Assembly (NCBI RefSeq): GCF_026191475.2
Contig: NZ_JAOSLC020000003.1
Location: 124,001-188,000 of the forward strand
Length of the DNA: 64,000 nucleotides
Source of the DNA: Polaribacter ponticola
GTDB taxonomy: Bacteria; Bacteroidota; Bacteroidia; Flavobacteriales; Flavobacteriaceae
Direction: 5' to 3'
Part shown: positions 36,072 through 48,000 of the stretch, piece after piece
How positions within the stretch are numbered: position 1 is the stretch's first letter
Layout of the letters: each line of letters starts with the position of its first letter
Made by a program: the position numbers and the translations under genes
Notes under the pieces: model-generated
Database searches by the model: none
Seen by the model: the letters and a program-made list of their open reading frames with translations, nothing else
Told to the model about the DNA's origin: nothing

Positions 36072-36694
36072 GAAATAATTAAGCCATTTTGAATTCCGAA
36101 TTTTAATAATTCAGGAGTGTTTTTGGTATTAGTAATTTCGAATAAATCTCTTTTATGAGATTTTAAAGAGCTTTCAGAGATATTTAATGTTTCTGATAGC
36201 TCTTTTTCTTTTTTATCAGAATGGATATAAAGAGCTTGTAAAATTTCTAATTTTCTTTTTGTAAAAGTGTAATTACCAATTTTAATTTTTGAAGAACAAG
36301 GTTCAGTTACAGATAAATCGTTGTGAAAACAACTTAAAATTTCATCTTTAAAGTTATTTAAATCAGTATCTTTTCCTAAAAATAAATCTACCCCATTTCT
36401 ATAAGCTTTATCTTTTATAAAGCTATTATTCATTGTAGTTAATGCAATTATTTTAAAACTACTGCTTTTAAGTTTTATTTTGTTAATATTATCTAAAGAG
36501 CTTTTACCATTAAAATTTATATCTAATACTAAAATATCGAATTTATGATTAGCAGTAAAATTAATTAAGCTTTCTAGAGTAATAAATGTATTAATTACGT
36601 TTAACTCTTTATGAAAGTTTAAACTATCTTTTAAAGCATCACAAAAAAACCGATTATCATCTGCGATAACTACATTTATGGGTATTTTATTCAT
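36068..36694 (-). CDS. LuxR/NarL-type response regulator
   Basis: 208 residues. Receiver: VVIADDNRFFCDAL, phosphoacceptor Asp in ILVLDINF, Lys in LGKDTDL. The C-terminal HTH (TFTKRKLEILQALYIHSDKKEKELSETL) is a somewhat degenerate GerE domain. It overlaps the kinase gene by eight bases, so the pair is coupled. Neighbouring dyads and an orphan LuxR-type gene make this system a candidate controller of the giant secreted protein downstream. Confidence 0.85.
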   Translation of the reverse strand: MNKIPINVVIADDNRFFCDALKDSLNFHKELNVINTFITLESLINFTANHKFDILVLDINFNGKSSLDNINKIKLKSSSFKIIALTTMNNSFIKDKAYRNGVDLFLGKDTDLNNFKDEILSCFHNDLSVTEPCSSKIKIGNYTFTKRKLEILQALYIHSDKKEKELSETLNISESSLKSHKRDLFEITNTKNTPELLKFGIQNGLIIS

Positions 36695-38507
36695 TTTTTG
36701 GAATTGTAATTAAAATATTAGTACCTAAATTATTTGAGTTAATATTAATTTTTGCCTTTATCTGTTCTACTCTCTGTTTAATATTATTTAACCCAAAACC
36801 TTTTTTAGTTATAGAGTTGGTATTAAAACCAATTCCGTTATCATTTACTTCTAAAATAATTTCATTTACACTATCTTGTTTTATATTTATTTTTATTTCT
36901 GATGCTTTAGAGTGTTTAATTGCATTTGTAACTAGTTCAGAAATAATACGGTACAGATGTAAACACTTTTCTTGTGATAGTTGACTGTTTATAATTGAAA
37001 AATTATGATTAATTGTACTATTAGAAAGTTGATTTAGTTTTTCGCAAAACTCAATTAAATTTTCTATAAAATTTTCTGAGTTTACTTTTGGAGCATATAA
37101 ACTGTTTAGCAGATAGCGGTAATCTTTGTAAAAAGCATCTAAGATTTCTTGTACCTTTTCTGGAGTGTTATCATTTTTTTGCAATAAGCGTAGTTTTAAA
37201 GCTTCTAAATAACCACCAAAAGTATCATGAACATTACTTACTAATTCGTTACGCTCATTATGTTGGTTTTTTAATAAATTGTTTTGAAAATTAGTACGTA
37301 ATTTTAAATTTTCTTGTTTAAGTTTTATTGCTAATATTCTTTCTTTTATAATTTTACTTAAAATATAATAGGTAATTAATACAGTTTCTAAAACGGCTGT
37401 TAAGTATGAGAAGTTTTCTATAAAAAAAGCTTTTTGTATAGAGATAATTGGTGTTGGGTTTATAGATAAATGAATTAAACCAAAAAGCATAGACAGAAAA
37501 AATGCAAGACCTAAATATAACGGAATTACTTTTTGGAAAATTAATATAAAGTGTGCGATTACAATTAAAATAGCTGCAATTCTAATTGGTATCCAAAACC
37601 AATATAAATTAAATTGCATATCATTAAATATAAATTTTATAAATAGCATTATTAGTACTCCTAATGTGCTAAAAATTGCAATCTTAAGAAGAGATTTTGC
37701 AATTGATTTCTTTTTAGGAAAAGGATAAAATTGCAGGAAAAATAATGCGCCAAATAATACAATTAATGCTTGTGTTATTGTTTTTAAATTATGAAAAAGA
37801 AAGGGGTAATTGTATAATAAATCGTTATACCAAATGCCTTTAAAAATTAAAAAATCAGTAATTAAAAAAGTTATATAACCTAAATACCAAAGCATGTTAA
37901 ATTGCCTTTGTACAGCAAAAAAGATAAAGATAATTAAGCCTAAAATAATTAAAAATGTACTTATTATTACATTGTAATTTTTATCTATTTGTGTAAACTT
38001 TAAAAAATTATTGCTATTAAGAAGTAAAAATTTAAAATTAGATAAATGCCTATCATTATCGTTTATTTGAATAAAAACATCAGTCTTTAAATTGTTTTTT
38101 TCTAGTTTCCAAGTTGGTAATCTAAAGTGAATTTTTCTATTTTTTAAAGGCTTATATCTTTTATGATTATGAAGAGTTTCATACTTATTATTAGCAACAA
38201 GATAAACCATTCCTTTTTTTAGATAACTGTTCCAAAGAATTAAATGTAAATCTTCTTTTAAAGAGTCTATTTTAAAATGAAGCCATGTATTTTCAGCATC
38301 TTTTAAGGTGTAAAAAACTTTTTTATAAATTGGTTTTGTAAAGTTTCCTTTTTCATATTCTTTAATTGCAGAATTTATTGTTAAAGAATCGCTTTTAAAA
38401 TTAAGCATTTTAATTTCATTTTGAAATTGATGAGAAATATCATTTTCATAAACAGTACATGCATTAATTAAAAATAAAAGGAGTAATAGTTTTATAGTCT
38501 TTTTCAT
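36687..38507 (-). CDS. Membrane sensor histidine kinase, 7TM-DISM type with lipoprotein signal
   Basis: 606 residues from ATG 38507 (MKKTIKLLLLLFLINACTV); a GTG or ATG upstream would spoil the signal. The lipobox LINAC suggests the N-terminus is lipid-modified. A DISM-like sensor domain (about 30-165, with WLHFKIDS and RLPTWKLEKNN) is followed by seven membrane segments (about 170-390), a short coiled coil and a HisKA_3 core with phospho-His in NVHDTFGGYLEALKLRLL. The ATPase domain has ELVTNAIKHSKAS and VNDNGIGFNT. It signals to the LuxR-type regulator it overlaps. Confidence 0.87.
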   Translation of the reverse strand: MKKTIKLLLLLFLINACTVYENDISHQFQNEIKMLNFKSDSLTINSAIKEYEKGNFTKPIYKKVFYTLKDAENTWLHFKIDSLKEDLHLILWNSYLKKGMVYLVANNKYETLHNHKRYKPLKNRKIHFRLPTWKLEKNNLKTDVFIQINDNDRHLSNFKFLLLNSNNFLKFTQIDKNYNVIISTFLIILGLIIFIFFAVQRQFNMLWYLGYITFLITDFLIFKGIWYNDLLYNYPFLFHNLKTITQALIVLFGALFFLQFYPFPKKKSIAKSLLKIAIFSTLGVLIMLFIKFIFNDMQFNLYWFWIPIRIAAILIVIAHFILIFQKVIPLYLGLAFFLSMLFGLIHLSINPTPIISIQKAFFIENFSYLTAVLETVLITYYILSKIIKERILAIKLKQENLKLRTNFQNNLLKNQHNERNELVSNVHDTFGGYLEALKLRLLQKNDNTPEKVQEILDAFYKDYRYLLNSLYAPKVNSENFIENLIEFCEKLNQLSNSTINHNFSIINSQLSQEKCLHLYRIISELVTNAIKHSKASEIKINIKQDSVNEIILEVNDNGIGFNTNSITKKGFGLNNIKQRVEQIKAKININSNNLGTNILITIPKNE

Positions 38508-38517
38508 AGGTAAAAAT

Positions 38518-38535
38518 ACCATACTAAAGTATGGT
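38518..38535. promoter_or_regulatory. Dyad between divergent kinase and LuxR-type genes
   Basis: Perfect inverted repeat ACCATACT-AA-AGTATGGT, with an A tract on one side and T tract on the other. It looks like a terminator, but no gene ends here (both neighbours start), so an operator or leader hairpin is more likely. Confidence 0.5.
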
Positions 38536-38583
38536 TTTTTTTATGAGTTCAAATTAATTTTGTTAAAGAAAAGAATTATTACT

Positions 38584-38999
38584 ATGGGAGTTAAAAAATT
38601 ATATGATTACACTACATTAAAACCTATTGATAATAAATACAGAATAGATGATAAGGAAATCCCTATAAACCTTATTGAAGATTTTTTACGTTTTTATAAT
38701 TTAGGTTTAGAAGATTTAACTGAATTAGCTAAATTTTCTAAAAATCTTTTATTAGAAAAGCAATTCATAAAAAATAATACCGCAAAATTCAACACATTAA
38801 CCAATAAGGAAGTAGAAGTTTTTAATCTAGTTGTTAATGGTTATTCTTCTAAAGAAATTGGAGAACTATTATTTATAGAAGCAACAACTGTTGGTTGTCA
38901 TAGAAAAAAATAAAACAAAAACTCGATCTAAAATCTCATTTTGATTGGTACCAATACGCCAAGGCTTTTAATTTATTTGATAAATTGAAATATACCTAA
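38584..38999 (+). pseudogene. Orphan LuxR-type HTH regulator, frameshifted at an A7 run
   Basis: From ATG 38584 the frame encodes a short N-terminal region with no receiver motif and then a GerE helix-turn-helix (FNTLTNKEVEVFNLVVNGYSS, EIGELLFIEATTVGCHRK). It stops right after a run of seven A (38904-38910). One more A continues as IKQKLDLKSHFDWYQYAKA to a stop at 38999, completing the recognition helix and the normal C-terminal end, 138 residues. Without that tail the DNA-binding domain would be incomplete. It lies between the two-component system and the giant LRR gene, with a dyad on each side. Confidence 0.75.
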
Positions 39000-39009
39000 T
39001 TATAGGTAT
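38992..39009. promoter_or_regulatory. Dyad upstream of the giant LRR gene
   Basis: Perfect inverted repeat ATACCTA-ATTA-TAGGTAT, 63 bases before ATG 39072. Its TACC/GGTA core resembles NarL/LuxR-type sites and the dyad at 38518. It overlaps the end of the orphan LuxR-type gene. Confidence 0.5.
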
Positions 39010-39071
39010 TGATTGTCTTTTGTTTATTTATCATTTTTGGAAACATTAACTCAACTAAAAACTATATTGCT

Positions 39072-42000
39072 ATGAAAACAAGATTACTATTAATGTTAAG
39101 TTTATTTATTGGACTTATCGCTTATGGACAAACAATACCGGCAGGAAGTATTGATAATACATTTAATACTGTTGGTACAGGATTTAACTCTGGGGTTACG
39201 TCATTAGCAACTCAATCTGATGGAAAAATACTAGTTGGTGGATATTTTACGTCCTATAATGGAACTCCAAGGTACAAGATTGCTAGAATAAATGCTGATG
39301 GTAGTTTAGATACTTCATTTCAGTTTAGCAATGAAATCACAGGAGAAGGAGTTAGTCAAGTAGATATAAGCGCAATAAAAATTTTATCTAATGGGAAAAT
39401 ACTTATTGGTTTTCAGGTTTTAACAAATTCTTCAAGCACACACACTAATACTTATGTTTATAAATTAAATTCTAATGGCACAATAGATTCATCTTTTACT
39501 TCAGTACCTTTTGTTGATGAAAATGGTAATTCTTCTGAAATAAAATCTATTGAAGTTTTAAGCAATGGAAACATTATTGTTGGTGGTTCTTTTTCAAAAG
39601 TAAGTGAACAAGTTAGTTATAATATGGTCTTATTAAATGCAAATGGAACAATACTAACAGCTTTTAATTCTTATTTGACTTCAATTACTAGAGATTCAAT
39701 TTTTGAATATGTAAATTCAATTAAAATTCAAACTGATGGAAAAATTTTAGTTGGTGGTATTGTTTATTTACGTTCTAGTGATACTTACACAAGATTAATT
39801 CGTCTAAATATTAATGGTACTATAGATAGTGCATTTAATTCAAATTTATATGCAAACTGTATAGCAATACAAAATGATGGGCAAATAGTAGTAGGAAATA
39901 GCTCAGAAATTTATCGCTTAAATACTGATGGAGCTATAGATTCAAGTTTTTCTTCAATTAAAACTGATAATATTGTTGAAGATTTAACTATAGATAGCAA
40001 TGGGAAAATTGTGATTGTTGGAAGATTTACAAAAGTGGCTAATATTTCTAGAAATAAAATTGCACGTTTAAATTCTGATGGAACTTTAGATACAACTTTT
40101 GATATAGGAACAGGGGCAAGTGGGCAATATAGGTATATTTATGGCATTTCTATTCAATCTGATGGTAAAATAATAATTGGAGGAAATTTTATTAGTTTTA
40201 ATAGTGATGAGAATCAAAGATATATTTCACGTTTATTTAATGAAGAAACAGAAAGAGTTACAAACGTACCAGATAATAATTTTGAACAAGCTTTAATTGA
40301 TCTAGGCTATGATGATGTATTAGATGGCTCTGTAAATACAGCAAATATTAATTCAATAACATCTATAGAGTTAAATGGTAAAAATATATCAAATTTAACA
40401 GGAATCGAAGATTTTACAAGTTTAACTCAGCTGTACGTAGGTAATAATTTGTTAACTTCTTTAGATGTATCAAAAAATATAAATTTGATAAACTTAAATT
40501 GTAAGGAGAATTCTTTATCAGAATTAGATGTTACTAAAAACATAAAATTAGAAACATTATTATGTAATGATAATTCATTATCAAGTTTAAATTTAGAAAA
40601 TAATATTGATTTATATCAGATATGGTGCTTTAATAATGTTATAGAAAGTTTAGACCTTAGTAATAACTTAGTGTTAACTAAATTGGCTTGTAATGATAAT
40701 TCGCTAACAAGTTTAAATATTAAAAATGGAAATAATATAAATTTAAGTGAGTTATATGTTAGTAATAATCCAAATTTAAATTGTATTCAAGTTGATGACG
40801 AAAATCATTCTACAACAAATTGGACGTATGTTACATCAGCAAGATATAGTGAAGATTGTTCTATTGCTGTAGTATTAATACCAGATACCGTTTTTGAGCA
40901 AAAATTAATTGATGCAGGATTTGATACAAATGGATTAAATGGAAATATTTTGCAAAGTGAGGCAGAAGCAATTACTCAACTTAACTTTAGAAATGATTTT
41001 AATCCGGATACATCTTTAATAATAAAAGAAGCAACAGGTATAGAGTCAATGCCTAATTTAACTAGTTTGGTGTTGGGTAATCATGCGCTTACAAGTATAG
41101 ATGTTACAAATAATCCTAAATTAGAAACATTAGATTTGTTTTATTCTAACATTTCTGTGATAGATTTATCTAATAATAATTTAATAAAGAGATTAGATTT
41201 AGCTCATAACAATTTAACAGAAATTAATGTTACAAATTTAACTCAATTAGAGTCGTTGTTTTTAAATAATAACAACACAATTGAGTTAATAGATCTTAGT
41301 AATAATACTTTATTAACGACTGCTTGGTTAAGTTATAATAATTTTAGTACTATAGATGTAAGTAATAACAATTTATTAGTAACACTAAGATTAAGTGGTA
41401 ATGATTTGTCTCAAATAGATATTTCTAATTTGGGAGAGTTAGATAGGTTCGATATTCAACAAAATAATATATCGTCTTTAGATGTTAGTAATAATACTAA
41501 ATTAAGATATTTAGACTTTAAATATAATAAAGTATCAAGTATAGATGTATCTGGCAACTTAGAGCTAATCGAATTTAGCGCTTTTGATAATTTACTTACT
41601 TCAGAAATAGATTTAAGTTTGCATAAAAAACTTACTAAAGTAATTTTAGGAACTAACCAATTAACCAAAATTAATTTAAATAATGGAGCTAACACAAATT
41701 TAACAGCTATAGATTTTAGATCTAATCCTAATTTATCTTGTATACAAGTGGATGATGTTAGTTACGCAACTTCAAACTTCACTAATATTGACAATTCTTC
41801 TTTATATAGTACAGATTGTTTTACACCTAAAGTTACTATTTCTGACACTAATTTTGAACAAGCATTAATAGATTTAGGTTGGGATACTAAAGGGTTATTA
41901 GATGGGACAATTACCGAAAGTGATGCACAAAAAATTGATACTCTACGTATTCCTAATCCTATAAATAATTCTTTATTACCAAATGTAAATGCAAAAATAT

Positions 42001-45000
42001 CTGATTTAACTGGTTTAGAAAGTATGTCTAATCTGGTTTATTTAGATGCTAGTGATAATGAGCTTACAGCAGTAAATACAGCTAATAATCCTAATTTAAA
42101 AAATTTAGGATTAGGGTTAAATCTATTAACAACTTTAGATGTTTCGAATAACTCTAACCTTAAACAGTTATTTGCTTATAATAATAATTTAACGAGTATA
42201 ATTTTTGGGACACAAACAAGCTTAGAATATTTATATATAGGTAACAACCAGCTTACAAATGTAGATTTAAGTTCTATGACTAGTCTAAAAAGAGCTTTAG
42301 CTGAAAACAATATGCTAACAGCAATGGATGTTAGTAATTCTCCTAATCTAGAATGGTATACAATTTTTGATAATCAAGTTACTTCAGTAGATTTTAGTAA
42401 TAATCCAAAAATAACCTCAATTTGGATGTATAACAATCAAATTACTTCTTTAGATGTTACCAATTTAACTGAATTAACCTCTTTAAGAGCGAGTAGTAAT
42501 CAAATAAACAATATTAATGTTACTTCAAATGTAAAATTAAAAACATTTGAAATGGATGGTAATGGTTTAACAGCTTTAGATTTAACTAATAATCCGTTAT
42601 TAGAATATCTTTTTGTTGGTAATAACCCACAAATTGGTAACATAGATACATCCATATTTACAAACCTAATAAAAATTGGTATAGATAATATTGGAGCTAC
42701 AAATTTAGACTTAACAAACTCACCAAACTTAACAGAATTGTTTTCATCTAATAATAGTTTAGCATCATTAGATTTAAGCAATAACCCGTTATTAACTAGA
42801 TTATGGTTAAATAATAACACAAATTTATCTGGGTTATCGGTTTCAAATATGACTGTATTGGAGGAGTTTGCTGCAAATAACACGAAAACAAATATTATTG
42901 ATGTTGGTGTAAATACAGAATTAAAAATTTTAGAATTAGGAAATACAGGGTTAAGTACTATTGATCTTACAAAAAACACAAAATTAGAAAACTTGTCTTT
43001 GTATGACAACAATATGACAGATATTGATTTATCACAAAATTTGCTTTTAAAAAAGCTTGATATAAATCAAGTTAAAAAGGTTGGAGATTTAGATTTATCA
43101 AACCATAATCAATTAGAAGATGTTGTTATAAATAATACATTATTATCTAGTTTAAATTTAAACAATGGGAGTAATACTTTAATTTCAAGAATTGAGATAA
43201 AGAATAATACTAACTTAACTTGTATTCAAGTTGATGATGTTGAATATTCAACCATAAATTTCACAAATGTAGATAATACATCAGTTTTTAGTACAAGTTG
43301 TTTTAGTACACCGGTTGTAGTTATTCCAGACACAAACTTTGAACAAGCATTAATAGATTTAGGTAAAGACTCTAATGGATTAAATGGAAATATTTTATTA
43401 TCAGAAGCACAAGCAATAGATAGTTTAAGAATTTCAGATCCAATAAATAATGCATTATTACCAAATGTATCTGCAAAACTTACAGATTTAACAGGTATTG
43501 AAAGTATGATTAATCTAACGTTTTTAAATGCTACAACAAATGAGGTTTCTAATTTAGATTTATCACAAAACACGAATTTGACAGAACTTTATGCTGATAA
43601 TAATAGTATATCAACGATTACCTTTTCAGATAGTAATTTAATAGAGTCTATTAATTTAAGAAATAACCCTATAGCAGCAATAGATGTTACAAGTTTTAAT
43701 AATTTAAAAAATTTAGATTTATCATATTCTAATATTAGCACAATAGATGTGACCCAAAATTTGAATCTTGAAGCAATTTGGATTGGAGGAACTCAAATAA
43801 CTAGTTTAGATGTAACACAAAATATAAATTTACTTGCTTTAGGTATTTTTGAGAATGGGTTATCTGTTATAGATTTATCAAATAATATTTCGTTAGTAAA
43901 TTTACAAATTAATGATAATAACTTTACTGCTTTTGATACCTCAATTTTTCCTAATTTAAAATATTTTATTGCTCATAACAATCAATTAACCTCAATTGAT
44001 TTTTCAGCAAATACTTTATTAGAGGTTGCTCAGGTTCAAAGTAATCAATTAACTTTTATTGATGTTACAAATAATACAGAGTTAGTTAGTTTTTGGGTTT
44101 TTAAAAATCAATTAACCACTTTAGATGTAACAAATAATATAAAACTTGATTATCTAGGAGCATTTGAAAATCAATTAACATCAATTGATGTTTCAAAAAA
44201 TACTGCATTAACAACTTTGTCTGTTAGAAATAACCAATTAACCACTTTAGATGTAAGTAATAATATTAACTTAACAGGTTTATGGTTTCTTGATAATAAA
44301 ATTACTGAAATAGATGTTAGTAATAATACACTTTTAGAAGGTTTAGGTTTAGAGAGTAATTTAATTAAAGAATTAGATTTATCTAATAATGTAAATTTAA
44401 AAAGAGTTTATTTAAATGATGGAGTTTTAGAAAAAATCAATTTAAAAAATGGAAATAATACCTTAATAACTGAAATCAATTTTAATAACAACCCAAATCT
44501 TAATTGTATTGAAGTTGATGATGTTACTTATGCAACTACAAATTTCACAAATATAGAAAACGCTTCAGTATTTAATTTAGATTGTGGTTTTCAAACAGAA
44601 GAAACAGTTGTAATTCCAGACACCAACTTTGAACAAGCCTTAATAGATTTAGGAAAAGACACGAATGGATTAAACGGTAATATTCTTTTATCAGACGCAC
44701 AAGCAATAGATAGTTTAAAAATTTCAAATCCAATTAATAACGTATTATTACCAAACGTATCTGCAAAAATTACAGATTTAACAGGAATTGAAAGTATGTC
44801 AAGCTTGGTATATTTAGAGGCTTATTTAAATGAAATTTCTAGTATAGACTTATCAGAAAATATTGAATTATCTTATTTATCAATTTCTTATAATAAACTT
44901 ACTGCAATAAATTTAAGTAGTAATTTAAAAATAAATACTTTAGATTTATCTGAAAATCAGTTAACTACGATTGATTTAACAAATAATATTTTATTAGAGA

Positions 45001-48000
45001 AACTTTGGTTGCCGGTAAATGAAATAACATCTTTAGATTTAAGTAAGAATACAAGTCTTTCGTATTTAAATGCAGGTGAAACTTTAATAGAAACAATTGA
45101 TCTAACTAAAAATACATTGTTAAAAGAATTTTATTTGTTTTCAAGTAAACTTACTTCGTTAAATCTACAAGAAAATGAAAATCTAGAAACTTTTGTTTTA
45201 ACAGGTAATAGTTTTATAACTACTTTAGATTTATCAAAAAATAATAATCTAACTAATATAACAATTGTTCGTAACACGGGATTAGCAGAGATCAACTTAC
45301 AAAACACAAATAATAATAAAGTTGCTGAAGTTTACTTAGGTGATAATCCAAAGTTAACTTGTGTTCAAGTTGATGATGTGAGCTATTCTACAGAAAACTG
45401 GGCAAGTATAAATAATACTTCAGTTTATAGTGTAAATTGTTTTACAAATACAGCTCCAACAGTAAGTTTAGTTACATTTTCTGGGACATTAACAGAAGCA
45501 GAAGTGCTAACAGCAAGTTATGAATATTCAGATTTTGATGCAGATGTAGAAGCTGGATCAACATACAAATGGTATGTTTCAGAAGATTTACAAGGAACGA
45601 ATAAAATAACAATTACAGATGCAATTACACAAAGTTATACTTTAACCACAGAAGATGTTGGTAAATACATCAGTTTTGAAGTAACACCAAATGACGGAAC
45701 AGAATTTGGAGAAAGTGTAGAAAGTGAATTACAAGGGCCAATTGAAGCTGTTTTTGTAAATACAGCTCCAACAGTAAGCTCAGTTACATTTTCTGGGACA
45801 TTAACAGAAGCAGAAGTGCTAACAGCAAGTTATGAATATTCAGATTTTGATGCAGATGTAGAAGCTGGATCAACATACAAATGGTATGTTTCAGAAGATT
45901 TACAAGGAACGAATAAAATAGCAATTACAGATGCAATTACACAAAGTTATACTTTAACCACAGAAGATGTTGGTAAATACATTAGTTTTGAAGTAACACC
46001 AAATGACGGAACAGAATTTGGAGAAAGTGTAGAAAGTGAATTGCAAGGGCCAATTGAAGCTGTTTTTGTAAATACAGCTCCAACAGTAAGCTCAGTTACA
46101 TTTTCTGGGACATTAACAGAAGCAGAAGTGCTAACAGCAAGTTATGAATATTCAGATTTTGATGCAGATTTAGAAACTGGATCAACATACAAATGGTATG
46201 TTTCAGAAGATTTACAAGGAACGAATAAAATAGCAATTACAGATGCAATTACACAAAGTTATACTTTAACCACAGAAGATGTTGGTAAATACATCAGTTT
46301 TGAAGTAACACCAAATGACGGAACAGAATTTGGAGAAAGTGTAGAAAGTGAATTGCAAGGGCCAATTGAAGCTGTTTTTGTAAATACAGCTCCAACAGTA
46401 AGCTCAGTTACATTTTCTGGGACATTAACAGAAGCAGAAGTGCTAACAGCAAGTTATGAATATTCAGATTTTGATGCAGATTTAGAAACTGGATCAACAT
46501 ACAAATGGTATGTTTCAGAAGATTTACAAGGAACGAATAAAATAGCAATTACAGATGCAATTACACAAAGTTATACTTTAACCACAGAAGATGTTGGTAA
46601 ATACATTAGTTTTGAAGTAACACCAAATGACGGAACAGAATTTGGAGAAAGTGTAGAAAGTGAATTGCAAGGGCCAATTGAAGCAATTTGGGTAAATACA
46701 GCACCAACAGTAACTAATGTTCAAATATCAGGAACTTTAACAGAAGCAGAAGTACTAACAGCAAGTTATGAATATTCAGATTTTGATGCAGATGTAGAAG
46801 CCGGATCAACATACAAATGGTATGTTTCAGAAGATGCTACAGGAACGAATAAAATAGCAATTACAGATGCAATTACACAAACTTATACTTTAACCACAGA
46901 AGATGTTGGTAAATACATCAGTTTTGAAGTAACACCAAATGACGGAACAGAATTTGGAGAAAGTGTAGAAAGTGAATTGCAAGGGCCAATTGAAGCAATT
47001 TGGGTAAATACAGCACCAACAGTAACTAATGTTCAAATATCAGGAACTTTAACAGAAGCAGAAGTACTAACAGCAAGTTATGAATATTCAGATTTTGATG
47101 CAGATGTAGAAGCCGGATCAACATACAAATGGTATGTTTCAGAAGATGCTACAGGAACGAATAAAATAGCAATTACAGATGCAATTACACAAACTTATAC
47201 TTTAACCACAGAAGATGTTGGTAAATACATCAGTTTTGAAGTAACACCAAATGACGGAACAGAATTTGGTACAAGTGTAGAAAGTGAATTACAAGGGCCA
47301 GTTGAGGCTTTGGAAGTATTGTTAATTCTAGATGCAAACTTTGAACAAGCTTTAATAGATTTAGGGCACGATACCAATGGTTTAAATGGTAATATTCTTA
47401 AAAGCGAAGCGGAAGTTGTTACATTTTTAAATGTTGAATCAAAAAATATTTCTGATCTAAAAGGTATACAAGGTTTTACAGCTTTAGAAACTCTTGGGTG
47501 TAGTCTTAATAATATTACATCAATAGATTTAAGTAATAATAAGGCAATTAAAGTTTTATTTATTGGAGATAATCAATTAACAAGTTTAGATGTTTCAATG
47601 TTAATAGACTTAGAACAATTAGTCGTAGATAGAAATAAAATTACAGATATAGATGTTAGTAAAAATTTAGCTTTAAATGCTTTAAGTTTATCTGGTAATC
47701 TTCTTACTAGTTTAGATGTAAGTTCAAATGTATTATTAGAAGATTACTTATGGAGTAATGATAATTTACTAACTGCATTAGATTTGTCTAAGAATCCAAG
47801 GTTAAAAATTATTCATGCAGAAAATAATAATTTATCATCTTTAAATATTAAAAGTTCTGGGAATAATAATATTACAGAATTTTATGCAACTGGAAACCCT
47901 AATTTATCTTGTATTCAGGTTGATGAGGTCGTTTATGCAGAAACAACTTTTGTAAATATAGATTCACAAACTAATTTTAGTGAAGATTGTGATTTGTTTT

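Noticed and set aside
38942..38955. Palindrome ATTGGTACCAAT as an operator
   Set aside because: It lies inside the restored coding sequence of the LuxR-type gene (DWYQY), so it is most likely coincidental.
42500..43573. Long open frames on the minus strand opposite the giant gene
   Set aside because: They mirror the Asn/Leu/Ser-rich repeat coding and have no promoter, start context or recognisable domain.
45447..47318. CRISPR-like or mobile repeat array
   Set aside because: Repeats are 312 bases, contiguous, without spacers, and in one open frame; they are protein-domain repeats.
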